Positions 23,038 to 35,059 of a stretch of DNA of 64,000 bases are shown here, piece by piece (the stretch's first letter is position 1; every line of letters begins with the position of its first letter). Made by a program: the position numbers and the translations under genes. The notes beneath the pieces were generated by a model. That model was not told the origin of the DNA, searched no databases, and was given only the letters and a program-made list of their open reading frames with translations. The DNA comes from Chimonanthus salicifolius (Eukaryota; Streptophyta; Magnoliopsida; Laurales; Calycanthaceae): assembly GCA_013350335.1 (NCBI GenBank), contig CM023540.1:16869828-16933827 (forward strand), in the 5' to 3' direction.

Positions 23038-23216
23038 GGATTTTCAAAAAAGGTCATTTCTCGACTGATTTTTACAAACAAGTTATCAAAATTCATCTAC
23101 TCTGAATTTTATGAACTCCGGGACTGATTTTAAGTGAAAATGGTATAGTTTTGGACTTAAAAAATCATACTCAAAAAATTAAGGAAAAATGATATTCCCT
23201 CTTAATTCTTTTGATA
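23038..23216. mobile_element. Half copy of the composite fold-back element
   Basis: Shares TTTCTCGACTGATTTTTACAA, AAATTCATCTACTCTGAATT and GACTGATTTTAAGTGAAAA with the element at 17963-18703, but lacks its outer arms. Confidence 0.55.
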
Positions 23217-23790
23217 TAGGAAATGAGGGTGTCTGTATGGACAAGGCAAGTTCTGTTATGGAAAGTGACCCAAATTCCCGGGTGGAAAGTCCTTTGAGGA
23301 CTACTTTCAAATGAGGACCCTTTCTTAAAGTTGATGTGTGGATATCTGCTCTTATTGGAAGCCCTATAACAGATGACTGCCATCCATTCTATAAAAATGA
23401 GAGCTTGAGTCTTTTGTGAAAAGTTTTGGGATTTAGAGAAAACCCACGAGAGATAAGAGAGCTTTTTTTTTTTCTGTGTAATATTCTTCAGAAAGAGGGT
23501 GTGAGAAACAAGTAATGCTACGAGAGTGGGTTTTGCCTCTAATAGGCACATTTTATTTTATTTTATTTTGTTTTATTTTATTCATTATTCTTCACTTAAT
23601 ATTCATGGGGTCATTTTCCTTTTCACCCATGGAAGCAAACATCATCATTGAACCACCACGTAAATTGGGTGTCTCCTTGTGTGGTATTTTATTTAGGATT
23701 ACTCTTGATTTTTATTTTTCCCATGTTGAAGTTTGGTTTATACTTTCCCCACAAGACAACATATTGGTATAAACCTTTGGTTCAAGCTAT
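23217..23790 (+). mobile_element. Possible decayed copia-type LTR
   Basis: A TATA-like CTATAAAAATGAGAGC (23389), a transcript-leader-like GAGAGATAAGAGAGC region, T-rich TTTATTTTA runs and, at the end, CAACATATTGGTATAAACC resembling an LTR end plus a mutated initiator-tRNA primer site. No partner LTR and no target duplication were found, so the call is weak. Confidence 0.3.
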
Positions 23791-25104
23791 AATTCTACTG
23801 CTTTAATGTGAACATGGCCTCACACATGATTGAAGCATAATGTCTGTCTCCTGAGATTCAACAATAGCCACTAGTTCATACCTGATTGGTTTATAATTCA
23901 TACTTGTGCTCAGGTACTACAATGGCCAGGAAGATGTAGAATGCAAAAGGTGGAGAAATTTGATAGAAAAAATGAATTAAATTTGCAATGTTCAAAAAAA
24001 AAAAACTTTAATTTGTAGCAAATTTGAGATCTACTTCCTTACTGACAACTCTTGTCTAGAGACTAGAGGCCTCTACTGTAGTCCTACTTTCCTAAATTGT
24101 GGTTTGCTGTAAGCAGAGAATCCAGCCGTCACTCAAAAAAAAAAAAAATGAAAAATTCCTAGATTGCTGTTGAAATCCATGGATTACTTTAAGGAAGTTC
24201 AAAGACATGGTTTGTGAGACTTTATTTGAAAGACCTTGAAATGGGAAAGGCTATACTCATCTAGTGCGCACTCTTTTGGATGTTGATGAGAAATTGTTTG
24301 TGTGATCAATTCCAAGGCCACACTAGGAAGGAATCTCTATGACTCTTGCCCGCCTATTTTGAGAAGAGGGACAAGAGAGAGGTGCTTTTTATTGTTTTCA
24401 TGTGTTGTGTACTTTTTAGGCACTTTCGCAACATTGACCCCTTCATGCTCTTTGTTTTACTAAATTTCGATGAAGTGCAGTGCTTAATGGAAATAGTAAG
24501 AAATGGAAACTCTCCAAAGAAGCCTTCTCCATAACCCCATTGCATGTCCCAACCAGTCCAAGCCCAACCTTAAACTAAACTTGCCCCAATAACTTGAACC
24601 TCAGAATTGACCAGCCCCATATTAACAACCCATCACAATCACCTCACCTCACACAAGATCACTTGACAGACCTCACTTGATCAAATGTGCAACCTGGCCC
24701 CAAAAAAGATTGGCTTTGTATAGAAAGCTCAGGCCATTGAACCAAACCTTCAACTTTCATCACCCTAGGTACAGAAACATGGCAGATTTGAAAATGAACC
24801 AAGGCCACCATAGGTCGTCAAATCCAGCCATGTTTCTGTACCTACACACGTAAGAGCCACAATCCAAACCCTACACATCATGCCCTTAATAACCAATCCA
24901 AACCCTATACATTTTTGGCAATCCATAATCTCTCCACATCTTAGCCTCAGATTCCCTCAAACTCTTGTCCCAATCCCTTCAAAAAAATAGCTAAAAGGCA
25001 ACCCATCCAACTGATCCAAACAACTACCAAATGCTCACATCTTTTTCCAGATCCCTCAAATAACATCAGCTCTAAACACTTGCTGCAAATCTAAGCATTC
25101 AATC
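23791..25104. other. Gene-free stretch with one hairpin
   Basis: No coding family recognised. Contains the inverted repeat 24766-24844. Confidence 0.4.
24766..24844. repeat. Short stem-loop (26-bp arms, ~26-nt loop)
   Basis: Left arm TAGGTACAGAAACATGGC plus AGATTTGA (24766-24791) is the inverse of 24818-24844 with a single-base bulge and otherwise perfect pairing. It could be a small MITE remnant or a miRNA-like hairpin. Confidence 0.6.
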
Positions 25105-28100
25105 CAATGTTATCAGAACCGGACCGTGTACCGAACCGTCTTTGAGGAGGTCATGGTTCAACTGGGTTCGACCGCGGTAAAAGCCGGTCAAAGCCGGTCA
25201 AGTATTAAAATAATATAAATATTATATATAATATTAAATAAGACATATTTTACCAATAATATTAATATAAATATTAAAAATAACATTCAAACTCTAAGTA
25301 ATATACCAAAATGTTGAAATATATGGGATAGAAATAGTAATAAACTTTTATATTTCAAATATCCACATTTTTTAAGGGGAAAATTTAAAAAATAAAATTA
25401 AAAAAAAAAAATTCAAATATATGAACCGCGGTTCACGGTTTTCGTGTCAAAACCGCATAAAATAGCGGTTTTGACCGGTTTTATGCGGTTTTGACCGCCA
25501 ACCCATTTTTTGTGTGGACCGTGTCACACCCCGACCCAAAATCGACACATGATGCAGAAAATTTTTCATTTCTCCAAATAAATCAAATAAATAATAGTTA
25601 CACGTGGGAATCACACGTGTTAATACACAATAATAATTTCATATCTTTTTAGGGAAGTAAGATTCCTACCGAAATTTCGGCAGAGTCTCCCCTAAAAACT
25701 AGGCTATTGGGCCAATCATAGCCTCTACAATTAATCCACCTGTTCAACATAGTAAAAGAATATACAACCCTTCACATCCAACCACAATAGAGATTACCTT
25801 CTCAAAGTTTAGAAGGTTCAAATAAGTTTTCAAAACATTAAACATATTTTCAATGATAATTATACATGGTTTATCTTCTAACTTAACAAAAAAATACACA
25901 TAACCATGTAACCAAAGTGACAAAATATCAAAATGACAAGTGAGTGTTAGATCAACAAGGTATGTAGTCTATGGACGTCCTCTTGGTCCCTTGGACCCCG
26001 CCGGAGCAATGGTACCTGAAATTGCAAGGAGGTGAGCATAAACAAGCTCAATGAGGAAATACATGCATGCTACACACTAACGAACTCACAACATATTATG
26101 TAGGTAATGGAGGATGTAATCCATTTTGTGCTACATAATCATATTACCACATTATCATTATGGGAACTACTCCCCTCTTAAAGGAATTTTACAATGGGAC
26201 GGGTGGTCATCACAAGCAATATACCTCAAATCCGAACATGACTTAGGGCCCACGACTTACTAAGCGGGTGACTCACGCATAGTGTGTCCATGTCAACCTC
26301 GCCCTGCGTCCCTTCACCTCATGGATGATTCAGTCAAATTCTAAGGTAGTCAAATCACGAGTTACGAAGCTAACACCATCCCCCACAGGATGAATGTATA
26401 TCTAGCCCTGCGTATCCAAGCACATCTGAAGTGCTAAATAGCCGTGAGAGCGCCCTACAACGCATAACATGTGAGGGACCTACTCCTCAACGGCAACCCT
26501 ACGAGACCCAGTCTCTGTAGCCGATGCCACCATCCCAATAAGAATACTAAGATAATATCGTTTTCATTGTCATCCCAACCCCCTCAAAGGAATTGAGTAT
26601 TCACATTAGTAGGAATTCCAAATGGAGTAAGGTTCACTTTACTACCCCATGATCCATTCTCACCATAACATCATTAAATTATTCATGTCCAATAAGTACA
26701 TATTTCCTAACTCACTAAAATTAACCTATCTTAGGTTAGATGTGAGTACACAATACACATGAATATCAACCTCAATATAGATGAGCTCTCAAACACACCA
26801 AGCTCATACAAACACCCTTAAGCAAAACATGATAATATACATAACCGATTTCAAAGTTCATACATTTAAATTCGTCTTATTTAGATTAGTCTTGAAAGGA
26901 GAGTAATCTCCTATGCTTGGGACACTCAATTGGACCTACACAACCTCTATTACATCATCCTTGCAATTTGGGTCCAATATTTATCCAACCCATGGTGATT
27001 AGCACAATTTGCCCCATAATTCTTCCTTTTAAAATCAAATCCACATTTCATTATCAAACAACCAAATAACACTCTATAGGGTCCATTTCCATTCAACACC
27101 TCATAATCATCATCACTACACATAATGCAAAAATAGCAACACCATGTATCATAAAAATATTATCTCTAATTAAATATTTACATCTATCATAAATATCACA
27201 TCATCATACATTTAATTATAAAAATGCATATAAGGATCTCTAAAAAGCATAGAAATCTCTAAATATCCAAATAAGTAGGTAGCTTTCCTCACCTTAAGTT
27301 TTTATGAGGTGCCGAGTTGATTCTCGACTTGATCGGCTTCGGGATTCAGATTAGGGGGCTCTGATCAATATAAAAACACAAATAAAACTCATTTAGTGCA
27401 TTGTTCTAAGCCCAACTAGTGTTTAAAAGCAAAACCCCCAAATTATTTGTCCCCATTTGGATTTTTAGACCAAAGAGCAACTCCATGCAAGCTCAAGCTT
27501 AGGAGAAACCCCAAATTTCTCCAACCTTGGTGCTCCAATTCATCCACATAAGAGATTTCCCCCAAATTTTACTTTTCCATAGTCCAAAACTCATTTTCCC
27601 TCATTATCCATACCCAAGCAAAACTCCAAATTAGAAAATCCTAATTTATTCCATGGGGTTCTCTCCAAACAAAACCCATTGACCATTTCAAGTGTCATTC
27701 TCACTACATCCCATAAAAGCCCCATTAAAGAAGATGAATGAGAGTGAGAAGAGATGAAAACCTTACCTTGAAGAAGAGAAAATCCACTCAAATGAAAGCT
27801 TGGGATCTTCACTTCCACACATGCTAGGGTTGAAAAGATGGTGAAGAAAGGGAAAGGCAAGCACATGCATCAGTTGATGTGGAGGAGTTTGGGAAAAAGA
27901 GATAAAGGGAAGTGAAATAAAAGTAAAGGGTGTAGGAGTTGGGGGTTTTAAACACCCCAACCTAAAATATCATTTTGTCGGTAGGTCCGACTCCACCAAA
28001 ATCAAATAAATTAAAAACTTATTTTAATTTTTATTTTCCAACTCTTTTCTGACGGGGTACTATCTACAGGCCACGTGTGCTTAGGTGGGACCCTCAGATG

Positions 28101-28241
28101 CACCTCACACGTGAAATCCCTAATATTACATCATAAATCTATTAATTGAAGGGCCAGGCCATTACAGACCGAACAGCAGATCCGGCTGTCTCGTCTGAAC
28201 CGGCGGTTTAGCCGCGGTTCGGTCCGGTTTTGATAACACTG
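25105..28241 (+). mobile_element. MITE of the CAATGTTATC family, split by a solo LTR
   Basis: Starts CAATGTTATCAGAACCGGAC and ends CCGGTTTTGATAACACTG. Flanks read TTCAATCC on both sides (25098-25105 and 28243-28250), an 8-bp duplication whose exact phase is ambiguous by one base. Without the LTR at 25522-28166 the element is about 490 bp, close to its relatives at 21057 and 31103. Confidence 0.8.
25522..28166 (+). mobile_element. Solo LTR, 2.6 kb, probably Ty3/gypsy
   Basis: Begins TGTCACACCCCGACCC and ends GGCCAGGCCATTACA, with TG...CA ends and an exact 5-bp target duplication GACCG (25517-25521 and 28167-28171). No internal duplication, primer site, polypurine tract or pol reading frame is present between, so it is one LTR left after recombination. 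TGT(C/A)ACACCCCG starts and ATTACA ends are familiar from chromovirus (Tekay-like) LTRs; the family call is from memory. Confidence 0.8.
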
Positions 28242-28250
28242 GTTCAATCC

Positions 28251-29164
28251 ATGTAGATCGCAATCAACCACCAAGGATTATATTCTATATTCAATCTCTT
28301 CCATTGGTTACATGATACTAGTCCTAAAATTGGTGGCACATTCCAAGCCCTCCAAGTGCACTTGATCCGTCCTAATTAAGATTCAACATCTCAATCTTAG
28401 CCCTAAATTCTCTATGTGCTGCATTTGATTCCACAAATAACCCATATAGCCCATAAAAGTTTAACATACTATCAAATGCTGAGAGAGATGTTTTACTTAG
28501 GCAAGCCCATGGCTGAAAAATGTAGCTTCTATATATTTATAGCTTTGATGTAGAACTAATGCAATGGCCTAAATCTAATGGGATAAACAAAAAAATTACC
28601 AAGTCAATAAAATTATAAAATATCATACTAATCATGTGCAAATAAGAAAAATCCCATGTAGGGAAAAATAGTAAAAATTGGTCAACAATGAAGTCTAGGT
28701 CTATCGTACCAATGAAGTCTGATATAATAGTCAAGGTTCAAGTTGATTGTACAATGAGCAAGACCTTGCCCATACCTAGGTCAATGGAAACTCCAAAGTT
28801 GGTCAACAAGGCACTGGCCCAAGGTCTACCGCAGCTTAATTTGGGTAGGAACTGAGCTATAGGGTGAATGAAACTTGGAAGTAAGCATTCCAAGGCTTAC
28901 TTTTAACCATTGGAGGATAAAGTCTGGTAACAAGGAATGCTCAACTCAAAGCAACCATGATAAGCACTAATGTTAAAGGAAAGCAGTATGTCTATAGGAG
29001 ATTCAAGTTTGTAGATCAGTTTGTCATCTCTTGTTCTCAATGACATCATGCATGATATAGAACAGTGATAATTACGATATTTAGCAATTTTTTATCCATC
29101 AAACTGAAATAACAAGATATGTCAATACATAAATTTTTCATATATAGAACAACTGTGTCATTAA
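28251..29164. other. Gene-free stretch
   Basis: Nothing recognised between the split MITE and the stomatin-like remnants. Confidence 0.4.
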
Positions 29165-29266
29165 AAAATAAACCTTTAGCGATCAAAATTTGAGCATGTT
29201 TCTTCCATTTTGACTCTACTAGCAAGTCCATGCTTTTCCTAACTCCTTTTGATGGAGTTATATCCC
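29165..29266 (-). pseudogene. Stomatin-like (SPFH) pseudogene, 3' exon D
   Basis: Minus-strand translation gives GDITPSKGVRKSMDLLVESK then KKHAQIL, matching the stomatin-like protein segment RDI-(S/T)-P-(P)-x-GVR..M...AE..KKRAQILESEG. No AG acceptor is visible directly upstream, and the frame runs out of homology after AKG. Known role of plant stomatin-like proteins: mitochondrial inner-membrane scaffolds. Confidence 0.7.
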
Positions 29267-29379
29267 CCAACACATGGTGGAGAAGTAAAGCATAAATACC
29301 GACTACAAAGTCAAAAGCAAATCTTTATTTTTTTTTTTTAAGTGAAAAGAAAATCTTTATTTAGAAGCAATTTGCTTAC

Positions 29380-29437
29380 TTATCTCATATCGCAAACATT
29401 CCAAACCCCAATTAACGGCAACCTTATTAATAAACTT
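29380..29437 (-). pseudogene. Stomatin-like pseudogene, exon C
   Basis: Bounded by a TTGCAG acceptor and a GTAAGC donor. Encodes KFINKVAVNWGLECLRYEI, matching the conserved A-I-N-x-A-A-x-x-WG-L-x-CLRYEI segment of stomatin-like proteins. Confidence 0.75.
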
Positions 29438-29583
29438 CTGCAACATGAAGGTGATTTCACAACAAGACAGAAATGGAAGACTATGAGACATTGAAAAAAA
29501 TTCCTTACGCAATTTCGATACAAACATTTTCCTTATACAACTAAAGAATGAAAAATTAGTAGACAAAAGAAAAAGTAATTTAC

Positions 29584-29732
29584 CACAATTTTTCTATTGA
29601 GTGAAAGCCTCTCCTTAAAGGATTTGTTCATTTTAATTTTACCCAATTCATTACGCATTGCGTTTGTGTAAGCTGAATAATAGTAAACAGTTGATTCTCG
29701 ACACCATAAGATGCTAAGAAAAGATCTACAAT
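29584..29732 (-). pseudogene. Stomatin-like pseudogene, complete exon B with frameshift
   Basis: Starts after TTGCAG with IVDLFLASYGVENQLFTIIQ, continues LTQT, then needs a one-base shift near 29665 to continue MRNELGKIKMNKSFKERLSL then NRKIV before a GTAAAT donor. It matches the SPFH segment IVDPKLASYGVEN...QLAQTTMRSELGKI...F.ER..LN.KIV. The shift breaks the reading frame, so the gene is dead here. This is the only complete exon B; the others in the array are cut after the GVENP region. Confidence 0.8.
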
Positions 29733-30846
29733 CTGCAATGACAAAGGGAATCATTTTAGCAAAAAGGGAATGAGAAGAAGAAGCTAAAATCGTTCTAGTT
29801 TATTTTAAAAAAAAAATAGTAATTCTATAATAAAGTACATGGGTTACCATATATCCAGGCCTCCATTCATGGAAATTTTATCTTAACATAAAAGACTCCG
29901 TCGATTGAAAGTGTGGCATTATCCATGGTAATGCCCGATTAACTAGTTATTGGTATTGCTACTTCTTTCAAAGAATGCACGTATGCAATCCCCTGCCTAA
30001 CCCAAGTCACCCTACCTTACAAAACGTTCTATCACATACGCGTTCCCCTGCCTAACCCAAGTCACCATACAAAGTCGAGGTGATTTTTGAGCTTCATGAC
30101 TTACAACATTCAAAAAAAAAAAAATGAGCAAATGTAATAAAAAACTGAACACCTAAGAAAAAATAGAGAATGTGTATAAAAATATACCTAAAAAAGCCGG
30201 ACGAAATGTAGGACGGATGTGCGAATGGTTGTCTTGGACGGGATAAGTTTGTTGAAGTGCATCGCCATCTAAGAAAAACAATAAACCTAGAGGGGACGGT
30301 CTGATTTGAACTAAAAAACACCAAAAAGTGGATTCTCGACACCATAAGATGTTAATAAAGGTTCTACAATCTGCAACAACAAAGGAAACCATTTTAGCGA
30401 AAAGGGAAAAAGAAGAAGAAGCATAAAACATTTCTAATTTGTTTTAAAAAATTAGTAATTCTACCATGAATTACTTGGGTTACCATTTATCAAGGCATCC
30501 ATTCATGAAAATCCTATCTTGACATAAAGGACTCCGTCGATTGAAAGTGTAGCATTATCCATGGTAATGCCCGATTGAGTAGCTACTACGATTGAAAAAT
30601 GAGCCAATATGATAAAAAATCGAACACCCAAAAAAAAAAAAATAATAGGTACAAAAATGTACCTAAAAAAGCCAGACGAAATGCCGACGTATGTAGGAAT
30701 GGTTCTCTTAGAAAGGACGAGTTTGTTGAATTGCATGGCTATCTGAGAAAAACAAGAGACCTTAAGGGGACGGTCTGGTTTGAACTAGATAATAGCAAAC
30801 AGTGGATTCTCGACACTATAATATGCTAAGAAAAGATCCACTATTC

Positions 30847-30997
30847 AACATTATCAGAACCGGATCGAACCGCTGTCGAACCTGTGGTTCAACCGGAATC
30901 GCTGTGATTGTGGTTCGGTTCTGGTCGAAAACTATTTCTAGGTCAAAACCGCATAAAACCAGTTAGAACCGCAGTTTTCTGCGGATTTAACCCAGAA
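30847..30997 (-). mobile_element. Truncated CAATGTTATC-family MITE in the array
   Basis: Starts CAACATTATCAGAACCGGAT and follows the first ~150 bp of the element at 31103, then stops abruptly at AACCCAGAAA, where array sequence resumes. Truncation coincides with a partial duplication of array plus element. Confidence 0.7.
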
Positions 30998-31102
30998 ATC
31001 TGAGAAAAAACAAGAGACCTTGAGGGAATGATCTGGTTTGAATCAATAATAGCAAACAGTGGATTCTCAACACTATAAGATGCTAAAAAAAGATCTACAA
31101 TC

Positions 31103-31616
31103 CAATGTTATCAGAACAGGACCGAACCGTGGTCGAACCTGTGGTTTGACCGGAACCGCGGTAACTACAGTTCGGTTCTGGTCGAAAACTGTTTCTGGGT
31201 CAAAACCGCACAAAACCGGTTAGAACCGCAGTTTTCTCCTGTTTTGACCCAGAAACTATGAGCTGCGAACCGCGGCTCACAAAATTTGAATTTTTTTTTA
31301 AAAAAAAAATTAAAATTTTCCCATTCAAAATATAAAAAATTAATATTAAAAAATGTGTATATTTGAAATATAAATATTTATTATTATTTTTATCCCATAT
31401 CTTTCACCGTTTTGGTATATTACTAAGAGTTTGAATGTTATTTTTAATATTTATATTAATGTTATTTTTAAAAGGTGTTTTATTTAATATTATATTTAAT
31501 ATTTATATTATATTACTATTTGACCGGCTTTTACTAGTTTTGACCACAGCTGAACCCGGTTGAACCCAAAATGCCTCGAAGACAGTTCGTTAGAGGGTCA
31601 AGTTCTGATAACATTG
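31103..31616 (-). mobile_element. CAATGTTATC-family MITE, complete (514 bp)
   Basis: Perfect 10-bp terminal inverted repeats CAATGTTATC/GATAACATTG. Flanks CTACAATC (31095-31102) and CTATAATC (31617-31624) form an 8-bp duplication with one mismatch. Inserted in the exon B part of an array unit, in opposite orientation to the copies at 21057 and 25105. Confidence 0.85.
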
Positions 31617-34258
31617 CTATAATCTGCAACAATGAAGGAAACCATTTTAGCAAAAGGTGAAAAAAAAAAGAAGCTAAAAATGTTTCTAATTTGGTTTAAA
31701 AATTTAGTAATTTTACAATGAATTACTTGGGTTATTATATATCTAGGCCTCTTTTCATGGAAATCCTACCTTAACATAAATGACTCCGTCGATTAAAAGT
31801 GTGATATTATCCATGGTATTGTCCGATTAACAAGGTATTGCTATTGCTATTTCTTTCAAGGATTGCATACGTGCAATCATATCAACCACTGGATTAAAAA
31901 ATACCCGCCTCGAGGTTTTGTGATAAATTCCAAAACGTTCTGTCACATACGCGTTCCCCTGCATAATCCAAGTCACCCCACAATGTCGGGGTGGTTTTTG
32001 AGCTTCATGACTTACAACATTAAAAAAAAAAATGAGCCAATCTAGTAAAGAACCGAACACCACAAAAAAATAGAAAATGGGTACAAAAATGTACCTAAAA
32101 ATGGCGAAAGAAATGCCCGACAGATATGGGGATGGTTGTCTTGGACAGGACGAGTTTGTTGTGATGCATCGACATATAAGAAAAAGACAAGAGACTAGAG
32201 GGGACGGTCTGGTTTGAATTAAATATCAGCAAACAGTGGATTCTCGACACCATAAGATGCAAAGAAATGATCTACAATCTGCAACAACAACGGGAACCAT
32301 TTTAGCAAAAAGGGAAGAAGAAGTAGTTAAAAACATTTCTAATTTGGTTTTAAAAAATATTAATGCTACCATGAAGTATTGGGTTACCATGTATCTAGGC
32401 CTCCATTCCTGGCAATCCTACCTTGACATAAAGGACTTCATCAATTGAAAGTGTGGCATTATCCATGGTAATGGCAGATTGAATAGTTATTGCTATTGCT
32501 ATTTCTTTCAAGGAATACACGTATGCAATCATGTCAACCACTTCGATTAAACAATGCCACCCCGCCTCGAGGGTTTTGTGATACCTTCCAAAACGTTCTA
32601 TCACATATGCGTTCCCCTTCCTAACTCAAGTCATCCCACACAGTTGGGGTGGTTTTTGAGCTTCATTACTTACAACAGTAAAAAAAAAATGATCCAATAT
32701 AATAAAAAAACAGAACACCCAAAAAAATAGAGAATAGGTACAAAAATTTACCTAAAAAACAGGACGAAATGCCGGACGGATGTGGAGATGGTTGTCTTGG
32801 ATAGGACGAGTTTGTTAAAGTGCATCTCCATCTAAGACAGACTAGAGACCTTGAGGGGACGATCTGATTTGAACTAAATAATAACAAACAGTGGATTCTC
32901 AACACCATAAGTGCTAAGAAAGGATCTACAATTTACAACAACAAAAGGAACCGTTTTAACAAAAAGGGAAGAAAAAGAAGAAGCTTAAAATGTTTCTAAT
33001 TTGGTTTCAAAAATTAATAATTCTACAAGGAAATTCTTGGGTTACCATGTATCTAGGCCTCCATTTATGGAAATCCTACCTTAACATAAAGGATTCCGTT
33101 GATTAAAAGTGTGCCATTATCCATAGTAATGCCCTATTGACTAGTTATTCGTATTGTTAATTCTTTTAAAGTATGCACATATGCAATCCTGTCAACCACT
33201 GGGATTAAAAAATGTCGCTCCGCCTCGAGGGTTCTGTGATACTTCCAAAATGTTCTATCACATACACGTTCCACTGCCTAACCCAAGTCACCCCACAAAA
33301 TCGGAGTGGTTTTTAAGCTTCATGACTTACAAAATTTTAAAAAAAAAAAAAATGAGTTAATGTAATAAAGAACCGAACACCCCAAAAAAATAGAGAATGG
33401 ATACAAAAATTACCTAAAAAAACCAGACAAAATGCCAGAGGGATGTGGGGATGGTTGTCTTGGACGGGAGGAGATTGTTGAAGTGCATCACCATCTAAGA
33501 AAGACAAGAGACCTTGAGGGGACGGTTTGGATTGAAATGAATAACAGCAAACAGTGGATTCTCGACACCATAAGATGCTAAGAAATTATCTACAATCTCC
33601 AATAACAAAGGGAACCATTTTAGCAAAAAGGGAAGAACAATAAGAAGCTTAAAACATTTCTAATTTGGTTTAAAAAATTAGTAATTCTAAAATGAAGTAC
33701 TTGGGTTACCATGTATCCAGGCCTCCATTCATGGAAATCCTACCTTGACATAAAGGACTCTGTCGATTGAAAGTGGCATTATCAATAGTAATGCCCGATT
33801 GACTAGTTATTCATATTAGTAATTCTTTTAATGTATGCACATATGCAATCCTGTCAACTACTGGGATTAAAAAATGTCACCTCGCCTCGAGGATTTTTGA
33901 TACCTTCCAAAATGTTCTATCACATACGCGTTCTCTTGCTTAACCCAAGTCACCCCACAAAGTCAAGGTGGTTTTTGAGCTTCATGACTTACAACATTAA
34001 AAAAAAATGAGTCAATGTAATAAAAAATTGAACACCCAAAAAAATATAGAGAATAGGTACAAAAATATACCTAAAAAAGCCGGACGAAATGCAGGATGGA
34101 TGTGCGAATGGTTGTCTTGGATGGGACGAGTTTGTTGAAGTGTAACTCCATCTAAGAAAAACAACAGACCTAGAGGGGACAGTGTGGTTTGAACTAAGTA
34201 ACAACAAACAGTGGATTCTCGACACCATAAGATGCTAAGAAAGGTTCTACAATCTGCA

Positions 34259-35059
34259 TTTTAGCAAAAAGGAAAGAAGAAGAAAAAGCTAAAAACATTT
34301 CTAATTTGGTTTAAAAAAATAGTAATTCTACAATCAACACGAGCGTCATTAAAGCCACAATCCATTTATTTCTCCATTTAACTATATCATAAATCACGTG
34401 CTATATCATTTTAAGTATCTATCATGTCTTTCTTAATCCCTTCACTCCATGTTTGTAATGTTATTCCCCTCCTCCTAGTATATGCAGCTTGTAGCCTCTT
34501 TAATCCGAGTAATGAGCCTGTCACCAATCTTCTACTCACATTTTGAAATCACCCAAAAAAGACTCCCTCAATTTGTCCTCTATTAGGATTACTTTAAAAT
34601 GCTTCTAATGTTATTGTTTTTAACTTGTTTCTTCAGAGTTAAATCACTCATCTAAAATAACATACACATTTTTGTTGCCTTACTTTTTCCCAATTGTTTT
34701 TTTTTTCATTGCTCAACTATCTGCTCCATAAAACATTAGGAGTCTGATAAATGTCTTATTAGATCAACCTTTTAGGCAATGTGGAATTCTCTTATCACAC
34801 AAGACTCTACTAGCTTGTTTACATTTTGTCTCTCAATTCACATCCTATTTGTTATATTTAAGTCTAATCATTCAAAAGATTCTATGATTTAACATTGGTA
34901 GTTACACCATTATACATATCTTAATTAATTTGTACATAATCATCAGAAATATACTGAGATTTTAGTGTTCTCCTTATCAAATTCCTCAAAACTCTGTAAT
35001 ATGTTTTTCTAAGTTTATAAAAATCATATATAAGTTTTTCCTCTTCTCCATAAACTTTT
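34259..35059. other. Gene-free stretch
   Basis: Ends in CTTTT (35055-35059), the target duplication of the next element. Nothing else recognised. Confidence 0.4.

Larger units (their letters stand above)
29686..34258 (-). repeat. Tandem array of ~655-bp units carrying stomatin-like exons A and partial B
   Basis: The exon B start (plus-strand signature GATTCTCGACACCATAAGAT) recurs near 29688, 30331, 30798, 31055, 32235, 32889, 33553 and 34210. Exon A recurs at about 29883-30107, 30497-30590 (3' half only), 31762-32013, 32413-32671, 33070-33330 and 33740-33995. Exon A encodes QGNAYVIERFGRYHKTLEAG, VDMIAYVHSLKEIAIAI and SAITMDNATLSIDGVLYVK, the N-terminal SPFH core, ending at a GTAGGA donor. 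Each unit has the order exon A, intron, first ~18 codons of exon B, unrelated sequence, next exon A. Copies differ by point changes, small deletions and stops; copy 1 lost an internal piece. No mitochondrial presequence exon was seen. Spacing is 643-666 bp except where a unit is shortened (467), part-duplicated (257) or holds a MITE (1,180). Confidence 0.8.

Noticed and set aside
24346..24545. 62- and 63-codon frames on opposite strands
   Set aside because: Same segment open on both strands, no domain; chance.
27591..27960. Minus-strand frames of 91 and 65 codons
   Set aside because: They lie inside the solo LTR and show no protein family.
29686..34258. CRISPR-like or centromeric satellite array
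   Set aside because: The ~655-bp units contain spliced SPFH exons and introns, so this is exon duplication; a plant genome would not have CRISPR.
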